Part shown: one piece after another, positions 8,006-16,913 of the stretch
How positions within the stretch are numbered: the stretch's first letter is position 1
Layout of the letters: each line of letters starts with the position of its first letter
NCBI RefSeq assembly: GCF_900142625.1
Contig: NZ_FRBN01000024.1
Coordinates: 1 to 51,806 of the forward strand
DNA: 51,806 nucleotides
Source: Roseovarius marisflavi
Lineage (GTDB): Bacteria; Pseudomonadota; Alphaproteobacteria; Rhodobacterales; Rhodobacteraceae
Reading direction: 5' to 3'
Translations under genes and position numbers: made by a program
Notes under the pieces: model-generated
Databases searched by the model: none
What the model was told of the DNA's origin: nothing
The model's input: only the letters and a program-made list of their open reading frames with translations

Positions 8006-10480
8006 TCACCGGGGTTTGCGCGGCTTGGCGCGCAGGGTCGGATCGGCCTCGGTCGGGTCCTCGGGCCAGGGGTGTTTGGGATAGCGCCCGCGCATGTCCT
8101 TGCGCACATCGCCGTAGGAATTGGCCCAGAAACCGGGAATATCCATCGTGGTCTGGACCGGCTTGTGCCCCGGCGACAACAGCGTGACCCGCAACGGCGT
8201 GCGCCCCACCATCGGATGACGGGTCTGGCCGAACATCTCTTGCAGGCGCAACGCGATTTCCGGGTGCTCGCCACTGTAATCAATCGGGATTTTGCGCCCC
8301 AGCGGGGTGGTGAAGGCGCCGGGAACGGAGCGGTCAAGCGCCTGCATCTGGTCCCAGCTTAGCCGCGCACGCAGGGCCTCGAGCATCTCGAAGCGTTTCC
8401 AGTCCTGCGCGGTCTTGACCCCCTTGAGATAGGGCAAAAGCCACTCTTCCAGACTGTCGAGAAGGGCCGCGTCGGACATGTCGGGCAAATCCTCGCCCGC
8501 GTCGCGCATCAGCGACACGCGCGCCACGAAGCGGCGGGCGGGGGCGGACCAGTTCAGCCCTAGATCGCGCACCCCGTCCAGCATGGCGCGCGCAACGGCC
8601 TCTGGTGGGGCGTCTTTCCAGTGGCGGTCGTCAAGCACCAGGGCGCCGAGACATTCCTGTTGCCGGGCGATCACCCGGCGCTCGCGCCTTGACCAGTCGC
8701 AGACATCGCGCCAGACGATCTGATCGGCGTAAAGCGCGCGAATTTCGCCCTCGGTGATCTGGATCGCCTGACGGATGCGGGCCTCGCGCGGGTCGCCGTC
8801 TAGGTCGGTGGCGATGATCAGCCGGGCCGCGGCCAGCGTGTCATCCTCAGGCAGGATCGCGCCCTTGCCGCCCGAAAGCACATAGCGCGGCTGATCGCCC
8901 TTGCGGCGCAGCCCGATGCGATCAGGATAGGCAAGCGCGGCCATTTCGGCGTCGCTCATCGCGTTCTTGCGTGCGCGCCCCGCTTGGCGTGCAAGGCGCT
9001 TGGCCTCGATCTTGATCCACTCGACCGCGCCGCGATTGGCGGCATGCGGCGAGCGCTCGGAATAGGCGCGCAAATCGCGAATGGCCGCCAGCCGCAAGGT
9101 CAAATCCACCGGCGCGCCGCGTGCCAGCGGATCGCGGTCGGCCAGCAAGGCCGCCATCGGCGCCGCGTCGGGCCCCGCGATGGCCAGCATATGCGCCAGG
9201 CGCGGGTGCAACGGCAGGGCCGCAAGGGTGCGGCCATGATCGGTGATGCGCCCCTGTGCATCAAGCGCGCCAAGCATTTGCAAGAGCGCCTGCGCTTCGC
9301 CAAAGCTGGCGGGATTGGGCGGCGTCAGAAACGGCAGGTCGTCTGGCCCGGCGCCCCAAAGGGCAAGCTCAAGCGCGAGGGCGCTCAGGTCAGCGGCCTC
9401 GATCTCGGCCGGGGGAAAGGGGCGCAATGCGCCTTCTTCGCCCTTGGTCCAGAGCCGGTAACAGGTGCCCTCGGCCATGCGCCCGGCGCGCCCCATGCGT
9501 TGGGTCGCCTCGGCGCGCGTGACCGCTTCGGTCACAAGCCGCGACATGCCCGATCCGGGATCGAAACGCGCCCGCCGCGAGCGCCCGCCATCCACGACCA
9601 CGCGGATATCCTGAATGGTGAGTGAGGTTTCGGCAATCGCGGTGGCGAGCACGACCTTGCGGCCCTGCGACGCCGGGGCAATCGCCGCCCGTTGCGCGGC
9701 AAAATCCATCGCCCCGAACAGCGGGCGGATATGGCAATCAGGCGGCAGGCGGCCTTTTAGGCGGCCCTCAAGGCGGCGAATTTCGCCCTCGCCGGGCAAA
9801 AACACCAGAATGCCGCCGGTTGTCTCGCCCGCCGCCCGCGCCACAAGATCGGCAAGCGCCTCTTCAAAGCGTTTGCCTTTGGGCAAGGGCCGCTCGAGCC
9901 AGCGGGTTTCCACCGGATAGCTGCGCCCTTCAGAGGTGATCACTGGCACATCGCCCATCAGCTCCGCCACCGGCCCGGCATCAAGCGTCGCCGACATCGC
10001 CACAAGCAGCAGATCGTCGCGCAGCGCGCCCGCCACCTCAAGGCAAAGCGCCAGCCCGAGATCGGCGTTGAGCGAGCGTTCGTGAAATTCGTCAAAGATC
10101 ACCACGCCGATGCCCGAAAGCTCTGCGTCGGATTGAATCATCCGGGTCAAAATGCCCTCGGTGACCACCTCGATCCGGGTTTGGGGCGATACTTTGGCCT
10201 CGCCCCGGATGCGATAGCCGACGGTTTCACCCGGCTGTTCGCCCAAGATCTGTGCCATACGCTCGGCGGCGGCCCGCGCGGCAAGGCGGCGCGGTTCAAG
10301 CATCAAAATACGGCCCGTCGTCAGGCTCGCGCCAAGGATTTCAAGCGGCACGACTGTGGTTTTCCCCGCCCCCGGCGGCGCCTGCAACACCGCGCGCCCA
10401 CGCCCCCGCAACGCATCAAGCAGCGGGGCAATCGCATCATGGATGGGCAATCGGGGCGTCATTCCCGTCTTATCGGTCAT
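8006..10480 (-). CDS. hrpB: ATP-dependent helicase HrpB
   Basis: This is a DEAH/RHA-family helicase of about 824 residues. It shows the Walker A APPGAGKTTVVP, motif II as FDEFHERSLNADLG, SATLDA (motif III), TAIAETSLTIQDIRVVVDGG (motif V region) and QRMGRAGR (motif VI). The HrpB-specific C-terminal domain follows. HrpB is a non-essential RNA helicase-like protein of unknown physiological role in most bacteria. Two starts are possible, 10480 (MTDKTGM) and 10462 (MTPRLPIHDA); typical family N-termini begin at the latter sequence. It is divergent from meaB. The open frame extends further upstream but those codons look like the intergenic region. Confidence 0.93.
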   Translation of the reverse strand: MTDKTGMTPRLPIHDAIAPLLDALRGRGRAVLQAPPGAGKTTVVPLEILGASLTTGRILMLEPRRLAARAAAERMAQILGEQPGETVGYRIRGEAKVSPQTRIEVVTEGILTRMIQSDAELSGIGVVIFDEFHERSLNADLGLALCLEVAGALRDDLLLVAMSATLDAGPVAELMGDVPVITSEGRSYPVETRWLERPLPKGKRFEEALADLVARAAGETTGGILVFLPGEGEIRRLEGRLKGRLPPDCHIRPLFGAMDFAAQRAAIAPASQGRKVVLATAIAETSLTIQDIRVVVDGGRSRRARFDPGSGMSRLVTEAVTRAEATQRMGRAGRMAEGTCYRLWTKGEEGALRPFPPAEIEAADLSALALELALWGAGPDDLPFLTPPNPASFGEAQALLQMLGALDAQGRITDHGRTLAALPLHPRLAHMLAIAGPDAAPMAALLADRDPLARGAPVDLTLRLAAIRDLRAYSERSPHAANRGAVEWIKIEAKRLARQAGRARKNAMSDAEMAALAYPDRIGLRRKGDQPRYVLSGGKGAILPEDDTLAAARLIIATDLDGDPREARIRQAIQITEGEIRALYADQIVWRDVCDWSRRERRVIARQQECLGALVLDDRHWKDAPPEAVARAMLDGVRDLGLNWSAPARRFVARVSLMRDAGEDLPDMSDAALLDSLEEWLLPYLKGVKTAQDWKRFEMLEALRARLSWDQMQALDRSVPGAFTTPLGRKIPIDYSGEHPEIALRLQEMFGQTRHPMVGRTPLRVTLLSPGHKPVQTTMDIPGFWANSYGDVRKDMRGRYPKHPWPEDPTEADPTLRAKPRKPR

Positions 10481-10552
10481 CGCGGGGCGGAATTCCATAG
10501 CCTGCGCATCTGGACAAGCCTGCCCTGCCCAAGGCATGTAAGGCGCAGGACA

Positions 10553-11554
10553 ATGATCACAGAACAGCGGGCCGCGCGCATGGATATTTCAGACCTCAAA
10601 GACCGGATTGTCGCCGGTGACCGCCGTGCCCTGTCCCGCGCGATTACCCTGATTGAAAGCACGCGCGCCGATCACCGCGATCAGGCGGCGACGTTGATTG
10701 AGGGGCTCAAATCCGTGGATCGCGAGGCCATTCGCATCGGCCTTTCGGGCACGCCGGGGGTTGGTAAATCGACCTTTATCGAAAGTTTCGGCATGATGCT
10801 GACCGGGCAGGGATTGCGGGTTGCCGTGCTTGCGGTTGACCCAAGCTCGACCCGGTCGGGCGGCTCTATTCTGGGTGACAAGACGCGCATGGACCGGCTA
10901 AGCCGCGATCCCAATGCCTTTATCCGCCCTTCGCCAAGCCGGTCGCATCTTGGCGGCGTGGCCCGGCGCACCCGCGAGGCGGTCACCCTGTGCGAAGCGG
11001 CCGGATTTGACGTGGTTCTGATCGAAACCGTTGGGGTAGGGCAGTCCGAAACCGTGGTGGCAGAGATGTCTGATCTGTTCATCCTGTTGCTGGCACCGGC
11101 GGGCGGCGACGAATTGCAGGGCGTCAAGCGCGGCATCATGGAGATGGCCGACATCATCCTTGTGAACAAGGCTGATGGTGATCTCAAGCCGGCGGCAATG
11201 CGGACCTGTTCGGATTATGCCGGCGCGCTTCGGCTCTTGCGCAAACGTCCGCAGGACCCAGAGGGCTTTCCCAAGGCGACAACGGTTTCGGCGCTGCATG
11301 AAGAGGGGCTGCGCCAGGCCTGGGACGAGATGATGACATTGGTAAGCTGGCGACGCGACCACGGCCATTTTTCCGGGCGGCGGGCCGAACAGGCGCGCTA
11401 TTGGTTCGGCGAAGAGGTACGCCAGGGCTTGTTGGCGCAGCTTGCCACGCCGGAGGCCCGCGCCGAGATGGATGACTATGCCGAGCGGGTGGCCGAGGGT
11501 AAGATGACCCCAACAGTGGCCGCCGCCGAAGTGTTGAAGCGGTTACGCGGTTAA
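10553..11554 (+). CDS. meaB: Methylmalonyl-CoA mutase-associated GTPase MeaB
   Basis: This 333-residue G3E-family GTPase chaperones B12-dependent methylmalonyl-CoA mutase (and possibly ethylmalonyl-CoA mutase), gating cofactor loading and protecting it from inactivation. It has the P-loop GTPGVGKST (66-74), AVDPSSTRSGGSILGDKTRM, the switch IETVGVGQSE and the guanine-binding NKAD. The mutases themselves are not in this window. MeaB's job links it to the mch/mcl2 operon at 3-5.6 kb, since that pathway produces propionyl-CoA and methylmalonyl-CoA. ATG 10553 follows GCAGGA closely; ATG 10580 (MDISDLKDRI) is an alternative start. Confidence 0.94.
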   Translation: MITEQRAARMDISDLKDRIVAGDRRALSRAITLIESTRADHRDQAATLIEGLKSVDREAIRIGLSGTPGVGKSTFIESFGMMLTGQGLRVAVLAVDPSSTRSGGSILGDKTRMDRLSRDPNAFIRPSPSRSHLGGVARRTREAVTLCEAAGFDVVLIETVGVGQSETVVAEMSDLFILLLAPAGGDELQGVKRGIMEMADIILVNKADGDLKPAAMRTCSDYAGALRLLRKRPQDPEGFPKATTVSALHEEGLRQAWDEMMTLVSWRRDHGHFSGRRAEQARYWFGEEVRQGLLAQLATPEARAEMDDYAERVAEGKMTPTVAAAEVLKRLRG

Positions 11555-11576
11555 ACGCGCGCCGGGCCGCATGCGA

Positions 11577-11816
11577 CTATTTCTGTTTGGGCGCCTGCAT
11601 GTAAACGCCCTCAGGCAGATCAAGGGCCGATGCCAGATCGCGCAACTGGACCATCGACAGGGTAATCACATGGGTCTGATCGGTGCGCGGATCGTATTGT
11701 TCGACCGTGACGCATTCTTCAAACGCGTTCACGATCACGTCTTCGCCAAGCGGGGCTGGCCCCTCATCGACCAGTGTGATCACGGTTGCATCGAATTCGT
11801 GTTCAATTGAAAACAT
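11577..11816 (-). CDS. Conserved small hypothetical protein
   Basis: This is a 79-residue acidic protein starting MFSIEHEFDATVITLVDEG and containing RTDQTHVITLSMVQLRDLAS. I recognise the pattern as a small conserved protein of Rhodobacteraceae but know no function or domain name. It converges with meaB, with 22 bases between the stops. The opposite strand is also open here, but this frame has the more natural amino-acid composition. Confidence 0.65.
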   Translation of the reverse strand: MFSIEHEFDATVITLVDEGPAPLGEDVIVNAFEECVTVEQYDPRTDQTHVITLSMVQLRDLASALDLPEGVYMQAPKQK

Positions 11817-11940
11817 GCCTCCAGCCTAGCGGGTTGGCGGGTCTTTGCAAGTCTGCAGATCACGCGCGTGCAAGGGGCTGTCAGCGTTACGAAACCCTGC
11901 TAAACACAGGGGGACAAATCGTTGGATAAAGAGGTGCGTG

Positions 11941-12651
11941 ATGCGTTTGATCCCCATTCTTGGTTTGCTTGCGATGGCGGGCTGTGTCTCGACGGTCGAG
12001 TCAGGCCAGACAAGCCGCCCGGCCCCGGCGCAGGCGGCTCAAAAGGCGCCTTCAACGCCAACGCGTAATAAGATTCAACAATTCCAAAGTGTTGTGAGCA
12101 CGGTAGAGCCGGTCGCAGAGCGGGAATGCCGCGCGCGGACCTCTGGGGCGAATTGTGATTTTCGGATCGTTGTGGATGACCGCAAGGGCCAGCCGGCCAA
12201 TGCCTATCAGACCGTTGATAAGTCCGGGCGTCCGATTCTGGCCTTCACGCTTGCGCTGATTGCCGACGTGCGCAACCGCGACGAGCTTGCCTTTGTGATG
12301 GGGCATGAGGCCGCGCATCACATCGAAGGGCACATCCCGCGCCAGCAACAGAACGCAGCGGCGGGGGCGATTTTGCTCGGTGGGCTGGCGGCTCTGACCG
12401 GGGCCGACTCGACGGTGATTGATCAGGCGGTTGATATTGGCGCAGGTGTCGGCGCGCGCAGCTATTCCAAGAATTTCGAGCTTGAGGCCGATGCGCTTGG
12501 TACGGTGATCACCAAACGGGCGGGGTATGATCCGGTGAAGGGGGCTGCATTCTTCACGCAGATCCCTGATCCGGGCAACCGTTTCCTCGGCACGCATCCG
12601 CCCAACTCCCAGCGGATCGAAACCGTGCGGCGCGTGAACGCCGGGCTGTAA
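11941..12651 (+). CDS. M48 family metalloprotease, lipoprotein
   Basis: This 236-residue putative zinc endopeptidase is anchored as a lipoprotein. The signal peptide MRLIPILGLLAMAGC ends in a lipobox with Cys15. The zinc site HEAAH is at residues 122-126, with the third ligand in NFELEADALG. It resembles the YcaL/LoiP-like group of periplasmic M48 proteases thought to act in envelope quality control. The start at 11941 is set by the signal peptide. The next gene begins 1 base after the stop, so the two are probably co-transcribed. All three expected metal ligands are present. Confidence 0.9.
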   Translation: MRLIPILGLLAMAGCVSTVESGQTSRPAPAQAAQKAPSTPTRNKIQQFQSVVSTVEPVAERECRARTSGANCDFRIVVDDRKGQPANAYQTVDKSGRPILAFTLALIADVRNRDELAFVMGHEAAHHIEGHIPRQQQNAAAGAILLGGLAALTGADSTVIDQAVDIGAGVGARSYSKNFELEADALGTVITKRAGYDPVKGAAFFTQIPDPGNRFLGTHPPNSQRIETVRRVNAGL

Positions 12652-12652
12652 C

Positions 12653-13009
12653 ATGCGGCAATTGCGCGGAGTCATCAGCGACCGTGGCTCGACCTATGCG
12701 GTTTCGGGCGGGGTGGTGCGCGACCGCGAGGAAGTCGAGTCCTTTCTGAAAGACCTCAAACGCGACAAGAAATTCGCGCGGGCCACGCATAATACCTGGG
12801 CGGTTTTGCTGGCGGATGGTACGGCGCTCAAGGGTGATGACGGTGAATCCGGTGCCGGAATGGTGATTTTGCGGATGCTGGAACGCGATGATCTGCGCGA
12901 TCATGTGATTGTCGTAACGCGTTGGTATGGCGGCAAAAAGCTGGGCGGTGATCGGTTTCGCCACGTTCAGGACTGCGTGCGCGCGTATTTCGAGAATTGT
13001 GAAGCTTGA
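12653..13009 (+). CDS. YigZ/IMPACT family (UPF0029 N-terminal domain) protein
   Basis: This 118-residue protein matches the IMPACT/YigZ N-terminal domain, with ATHNTWAVLLADG, KGDDGESGAGMVIL and VVTRWYGGKKLGGDRF in the family order. It is shorter than E. coli YigZ (about 200 residues) and lacks the C-terminal ferredoxin-like domain, a common single-domain form in alphaproteobacteria. Family members bind translation factors in eukaryotes; the bacterial role is unclear. It begins 1 base after the M48 protease gene. Confidence 0.88.
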   Translation: MRQLRGVISDRGSTYAVSGGVVRDREEVESFLKDLKRDKKFARATHNTWAVLLADGTALKGDDGESGAGMVILRMLERDDLRDHVIVVTRWYGGKKLGGDRFRHVQDCVRAYFENCEA

Positions 13010-13071
13010 TCTAGGTCAAAGTCAAAAACCGCAAAACCCCGCATCCTGAGTCTAGCAACAGGAGAATGGGC

Positions 13072-13338
13072 ATGCAAAGCACCAGAACATTAAAGCGTCA
13101 CGCCGATCTGGTTGACCGGATGGCCAGCACCATGGGTGTCGATCTGGAAGAAAAGATGATGGCCGGGCAGTTGCGCCCAGGTCAGCTTGGCGATGCGGTG
13201 CTGGCCTGTACTGGCTGCGCCAATCCCGAGGCCTGTGGTCATTGGCTGGCGGCGCAAGATGGGGTGACAGAGCAAGGCCCGGATTATTGCCGCAACACCG
13301 ATCTGTTCTCGCTTTTGAAAGCGGGCAAGCGCGCCTAA
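13072..13338 (+). CDS. DUF6455 family small cysteine protein
   Basis: This 88-residue protein has cysteines at 46, 49, 55 and 73 (ACTGCANPEACGHWL and DYCRN), a spacing suited to metal or disulfide chemistry. I recognise the layout as DUF6455, common in Rhodobacteraceae and of unknown function. ATG 13072 is preferred to 13066 because the AGGAG at 13060-13064 then has a normal spacing. An AT-rich stretch upstream, with TTGATCTAGGTCAAAG at about 13006-13021, may contain the promoter. Confidence 0.75.
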   Translation: MQSTRTLKRHADLVDRMASTMGVDLEEKMMAGQLRPGQLGDAVLACTGCANPEACGHWLAAQDGVTEQGPDYCRNTDLFSLLKAGKRA

Positions 13339-13399
13339 GTGCATTTCAGTTCTGGATAGGGTACCAAGGTGGCCCGGGTGCCCCATTCTTGATCGCGCC

Positions 13400-14050
13400 T
13401 CAGAGGGTCGTCGCCAGAGCACCCGAAATCCCGAGGAAAAAGCAGGCCGAAGCCAGGGCCACGAAGACATGCCAGATCGCATTGGCAAAGCGCAGGCTTT
13501 CCCAAGCGTAAAATACCACCCCCGCCGTATAAAGAAGCCCGCCCGACATCATCAGCCAGATGCTCGTGCTTGGCAGGATATCCATCAGCGGCACAAAGAG
13601 TGCCACACCGAACCAGCCAAGCGCCACATAGGGCAGCCAGCCCGTGGTCATCTGGCCGCGTTTAGCCAAGAGTTTGGCCGCGGCCCCGATCAACGCCAGA
13701 ACCCAGACCAGCGCCAGGATGACATAGCCAAAACCGGTGCCCAGAAGCACGCTAAGTGGGGTGAAGGTGCCCGCAATCTTAAGGTAGATTGCCGCATGAT
13801 CGAGCCGCCGCAAAATCGGGCGCGCGGTGGTATGAGCGGCAAGGTGATAGACGGCCGAGGCGGCCAGCATCAGGATCAAAGCGCCGGAATAAACGATGGT
13901 CGAGGCCAGCGTGACCCCATCCATCCGCAGCGCCCACATGGCAAACAGAACGCCTACACCGGCGATGGCGGCCAGAAGGCCCACGATATGAACCGCGCCA
14001 TCGGCCATACGTTCGGCCCGGGAATAATTTGGATAAGACATATCAATCAT
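13400..14050 (-). CDS. Hemolysin III / PAQR family membrane protein
   Basis: The protein has about 216 residues and seven membrane segments, of the HlyIII (TrhA/YqfA) branch of the PAQR superfamily. Family hallmarks are the N-terminal SRAERMADGAVHIVG, the second-helix SAVYHLAAHTTARPILRRLD followed by HAAIYLKIAGTFTP, and a C-terminal HVFVALAS, which together give the conserved Ser, His and Asp of the presumed zinc site. In E. coli the homologue affects membrane energetics. Starts at 14050 (MIDMSYPNYS) or 14041 (MSYPNYS) are likely; the frame is open further upstream. Confidence 0.9.
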   Translation of the reverse strand: MIDMSYPNYSRAERMADGAVHIVGLLAAIAGVGVLFAMWALRMDGVTLASTIVYSGALILMLAASAVYHLAAHTTARPILRRLDHAAIYLKIAGTFTPLSVLLGTGFGYVILALVWVLALIGAAAKLLAKRGQMTTGWLPYVALGWFGVALFVPLMDILPSTSIWLMMSGGLLYTAGVVFYAWESLRFANAIWHVFVALASACFFLGISGALATTL

Positions 14051-14107
14051 CACTCCTGTTTGGCAGGAAAACGTTAACAAATCCATGATGCCAGAGATTT
14101 CGGGCTT

Positions 14108-14494
14108 TTATAGGGTGACGTTGCGGCAATTGCGGCGCTCGCGGGCAAGGTGACGGGCGTACAGCCGGGGCGCGAGAATACGGTTGTAGATCACCCCGGC
14201 GAGGTGTCGCAGCCCCGGCAGCCCAACCATACGCGCGACAAGCCGATAGCGCGGCATCGCGGACCAGAGCAACACAAAGGCCTCAACCCCAGAGGTGACG
14301 CGACCGCCTTGCCGCACATGCAGCCGACGCGCGGCGGCATCGGCGCTTATCCCCCAATGCTCAAGCGCATGGCTGTTGAGGTCATGAAACGTGATCGACA
14401 GATCATGTCGCCGCGCATAGCCCGCATAATGATCAATCTCGGCCCTGCAGACGGGGCAACGGGCGTTATAGAGAACTTGGGTTTCGCGGGTCAT
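14108..14494 (-). CDS. DCC family thiol-disulfide protein (DUF393)
   Basis: This 128-residue protein opens with LYNARCPVCRAEIDHYAGYA. The first D of the usual DGxCxxC (DCC) motif is A here, but both cysteines are kept. The rest (ITFHDLNSHALEHWGIS, GVEAFVLLWSAMPRYRLVAR) matches DUF393. Members are thought to be thioredoxin-like but are unproven. The ATG at 14494 is chosen because the domain begins right after it; the frame upstream is antisense to repeat DNA. AGGGGCC-type purines lie upstream. Confidence 0.85.
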   Translation of the reverse strand: MTRETQVLYNARCPVCRAEIDHYAGYARRHDLSITFHDLNSHALEHWGISADAAARRLHVRQGGRVTSGVEAFVLLWSAMPRYRLVARMVGLPGLRHLAGVIYNRILAPRLYARHLARERRNCRNVTL

Positions 14495-14571
14495 ATCGGG
14501 GCCTCCTTTGACAGGGGAGGTAGGGCGGATTTTGGGTTGGGGTAGGGGGGGACGTGTCTTTGCAAATGGGC

Positions 14572-14594
14572 GCGTGGGTTTCACCCACCCTACG
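14572..14594 (+). repeat. 23-nt extragenic repeat, copy 1
   Basis: The block reads GCGTGGGTTTCACCCACC and continues CTACG. Its exact reverse complement occurs at 33156-33178. It contains a short internal inverted repeat (GTGGGT with ACCCAC) around TTC. It lies in the gap between a DCC-family gene and a lower-GC gene. Confidence 0.8.
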
Positions 14595-14663
14595 GGACGT
14601 ATCGACCGTTGGACATTTGGCGTAGACGCCGGCGGCACCCCAAGTCCGGGGCGCCTGCGACCC

Positions 14664-14726
14664 GGACAGCGCCCGACCCTCCCCACGGGAGGGCGCTTCG
14701 CACCCACCCAGGGCCGGGCGCTGTCC
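14664..14726. repeat. Nested inverted-repeat (REP-like) element
   Basis: An outer 12-bp perfect inverted repeat (14664-14675, GGACAGCGCCCG, with 14715-14726) encloses an inner 7-bp hairpin (14677-14683 CCCTCCC with 14687-14693 GGGAGGG). This predicts a branched fold. Such extragenic palindromes are often multicopy in this bacterial group (from memory). It sits immediately before the end of the low-GC gene at 14763. Confidence 0.6.
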
Positions 14727-14762
14727 TTTGTAAGGAGTGGTTGGCTTAATGCAGCCTCTCTG

Positions 14763-15449
14763 CTATTTCAAAACCAAATATTCTTTTGCCGTCAGAACGT
14801 CTAGCGCGCACTCCAAGAAGAATTTTTCATCCCCAGAGAAGGGTTCGTCTGCCGAAAATTCGGCTTTGTACGTCATGTCCATTGCAACAGAACAGAGGCA
14901 ATGAATATGTGTTAGCAACAACCATTCTGCAAAAGCTTTGTCGAACTTAGGGTCTAAGTTTGCAGGTGATCCACCGGACAAGTATTGCATAGCATCGCGC
15001 TTGGAATTGTGCGCGACGTTTGTTAGGGACTTATATACGCCGTCTAAGTGCTTGTACGGTTTGATATGGGGATTTTTACCGTCCTTTTGTTTCCCTTTTC
15101 TATAGGCATAGCAATTGTTGACTGCTTCCAGTTCTCTCCGAATAAGAGTTGCTGCAGCGCCGTAAAGCCCTCGCTGTAGGCAATGTTCCACTGCATTTAT
15201 GCTCTTTACGAAGTCGGCGTGAATTGAAGCCCGATTCTTATCTTCATCAGTTATCGAAAGAATACAAATTCCGGCTTTTCGCGCCAGAACTGAATTCAGA
15301 ACAGATAGCGCTGCCTCGTTGGCGTTCAGAATGTCCGCATCCAGATCGTGCCATTGGGCGCTAACACCGTCTGAAATTTCAGCCTGCGTCTGCCGAAAAC
15401 AATCGGCGTAGCCCAAAAAACCTTTTATGTTCTCGTCAGAGATGCCCAA
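14763..15449 (-). CDS. Hypothetical protein, lower-GC gene overlapping the end of rimO
   Basis: This is a 228-residue, largely helical soluble protein that I do not recognise. Its base composition is visibly lower in GC than every neighbour (codons such as AAA, AAT and TTA are frequent), which points to recent acquisition. The segment [20 protein letters not shown] with [19 protein letters not shown] loosely recalls HEPN-like helical proteins, but no catalytic motif is certain. The ATG at 15447-15449 lies inside the last codons of rimO in another frame (25-base overlap), so it may be translationally coupled. It ends next to a nested inverted repeat. Confidence 0.65.
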   Translation of the reverse strand: MGISDENIKGFLGYADCFRQTQAEISDGVSAQWHDLDADILNANEAALSVLNSVLARKAGICILSITDEDKNRASIHADFVKSINAVEHCLQRGLYGAAATLIRRELEAVNNCYAYRKGKQKDGKNPHIKPYKHLDGVYKSLTNVAHNSKRDAMQYLSGGSPANLDPKFDKAFAEWLLLTHIHCLCSVAMDMTYKAEFSADEPFSGDEKFFLECALDVLTAKEYLVLK

Positions 15450-16804
15450 AGATCATACTCCCCCGCCTCATCCACCTCGACCGAGACGATATCCCCGACC
15501 GACAACCCATCGGTGCCTTCATCAATAAACAGGTTCCCGTCGATCTCGGGGGCATCCGCCTTGGTGCGGCAGGTGGCGATGCCGTCGCTGTCGATGTCGT
15601 CGATGATCACGTCGATCCGCTGACCGACCTTGGCCGCCAGCTTGGCCTCGGAAATGCCTTGCGCCTTTTCCATGAAGCGGTCCCAGCGGTCCTGTTTGAT
15701 CTCATCGGCCACATGATCCGGCAAATCGTTGCTGCGCGCGCCGGCGACATTTTCGTATTGAAAGCAGCCGACGCGATCAAGTTGCGCCTCGTCTAGCCAA
15801 TCGAGAAGGGTCTGAAACTCGGCCTCGGTCTCGCCCGGATAGCCGACGATAAAGGTCGAGCGCAGGGTTAGATCGGGGCACACACTGCGCCAGGCGGCGA
15901 TCTCATCAAGCGTGCGCGCCGCCGCCGCAGGCCGGGCCATACGGCGCAGCGTTTCTGGGTGGGCATGCTGAAACGGAATATCGAGATAGGGCAGCACAAG
16001 CCCCTCGGCCATCAGCGGAATGAGGTTGCGCACATGCGGATAGGGATAGACGTAATGCAGCCGCACCCAGGCCCCGAGCGCGCCGAGATCGCGCGCCAGG
16101 TCGGTGATATGCGCACGGTGCCCGTTCGCCTCGGCATGTTTGATATCAACGCCATAGGCGCTTGTGTCCTGGCTGATCACCAAAAGCTCTTTCACGCCAT
16201 TCTCGACAAGCTTTTCGGCCTCGCGCAGCACCGCATGGGCCGGGCGCGACGCAAGGCGGCCGCGCATGTCGGGGATGATGCAGAACTTGCACTTGTGGTT
16301 ACAGCCTTCGGAAATCTTGAGATAGCTGTAGTGGCGCGGTGTCAGGCTTACGCCCGAGGCGGGCAACAGGTCGATGAACGGATCGGGCGAGGGCGGCACG
16401 GCGGCGTGCACGGCATCGAGCACCTGTTCGTATTGATGCGGGCCGGTGACGGCCAGAATACGCGGGTGATGCTCGCGGATATAATCCGGCTCGGCACCAA
16501 GGCATCCGGTGACAATCACCCGCCCGTTTTCCGCCAAAGCCTCGCCGATGGCATCAAGGCTTTCGGCCTTGGCGCTATCGAGAAAACCGCAGGTGTTGAC
16601 GATCACCGCATCCGCGCCGGTGTAATCGGGCGAGATGCCATAGCCCTCGGCGCGCAGGCGGGTGAGAATGCGTTCACTATCCACAAGCGCCTTGGGACAG
16701 CCGAGGCTGACCATGCCGATCGTCGGCTGGCCCTTGCGGGGGGTGTCGGTCAGTTTGGCGCGGGGCGCCAGATCCGGGCGGAGGCTGGGTGGGTTCTGTG
16801 ACAT
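15425..16804 (-). CDS. rimO: Ribosomal protein uS12 methylthiotransferase RimO
   Basis: This 459-residue radical-SAM enzyme adds a methylthio group to the conserved aspartate of ribosomal protein S12. The UPF0004 domain holds Cys36 ([12 protein letters not shown]), Cys72 ([10 protein letters not shown]) and Cys101 (GCLG), which bind one 4Fe-4S cluster. The radical SAM cluster is Cys168-x3-Cys172-x2-Cys175 (GCNHKCKFC). A TRAM domain ends the protein with [12 protein letters not shown]. The last five residues follow the family's usual end, YDLW, and coincide with the start of the lower-GC gene, so the tail may have been replaced. The start at 16804 ([10 protein letters not shown]) is favoured; 16816 is possible. 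Confidence 0.95.
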   Translation of the reverse strand: MSQNPPSLRPDLAPRAKLTDTPRKGQPTIGMVSLGCPKALVDSERILTRLRAEGYGISPDYTGADAVIVNTCGFLDSAKAESLDAIGEALAENGRVIVTGCLGAEPDYIREHHPRILAVTGPHQYEQVLDAVHAAVPPSPDPFIDLLPASGVSLTPRHYSYLKISEGCNHKCKFCIIPDMRGRLASRPAHAVLREAEKLVENGVKELLVISQDTSAYGVDIKHAEANGHRAHITDLARDLGALGAWVRLHYVYPYPHVRNLIPLMAEGLVLPYLDIPFQHAHPETLRRMARPAAAARTLDEIAAWRSVCPDLTLRSTFIVGYPGETEAEFQTLLDWLDEAQLDRVGCFQYENVAGARSNDLPDHVADEIKQDRWDRFMEKAQGISEAKLAAKVGQRIDVIIDDIDSDGIATCRTKADAPEIDGNLFIDEGTDGLSVGDIVSVEVDEAGEYDLWASLTRT

Positions 16805-16913
16805 GGCCCGCGTCATACCGCTTGTGCGCGCCAGAGTGAAGGGGATCTGGGAGGAGGATTGCGTGACAACGCCCGGTTGCGCATAGTCGGGGTGGGTGTG
16901 TTTGGGGGGGGCG

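Noticed and set aside
14495..14762. N-terminal extension of the DCC-family gene
   Set aside because: The frame is open to about 14707 but the sequence is repeat DNA; the domain starts at 14494.
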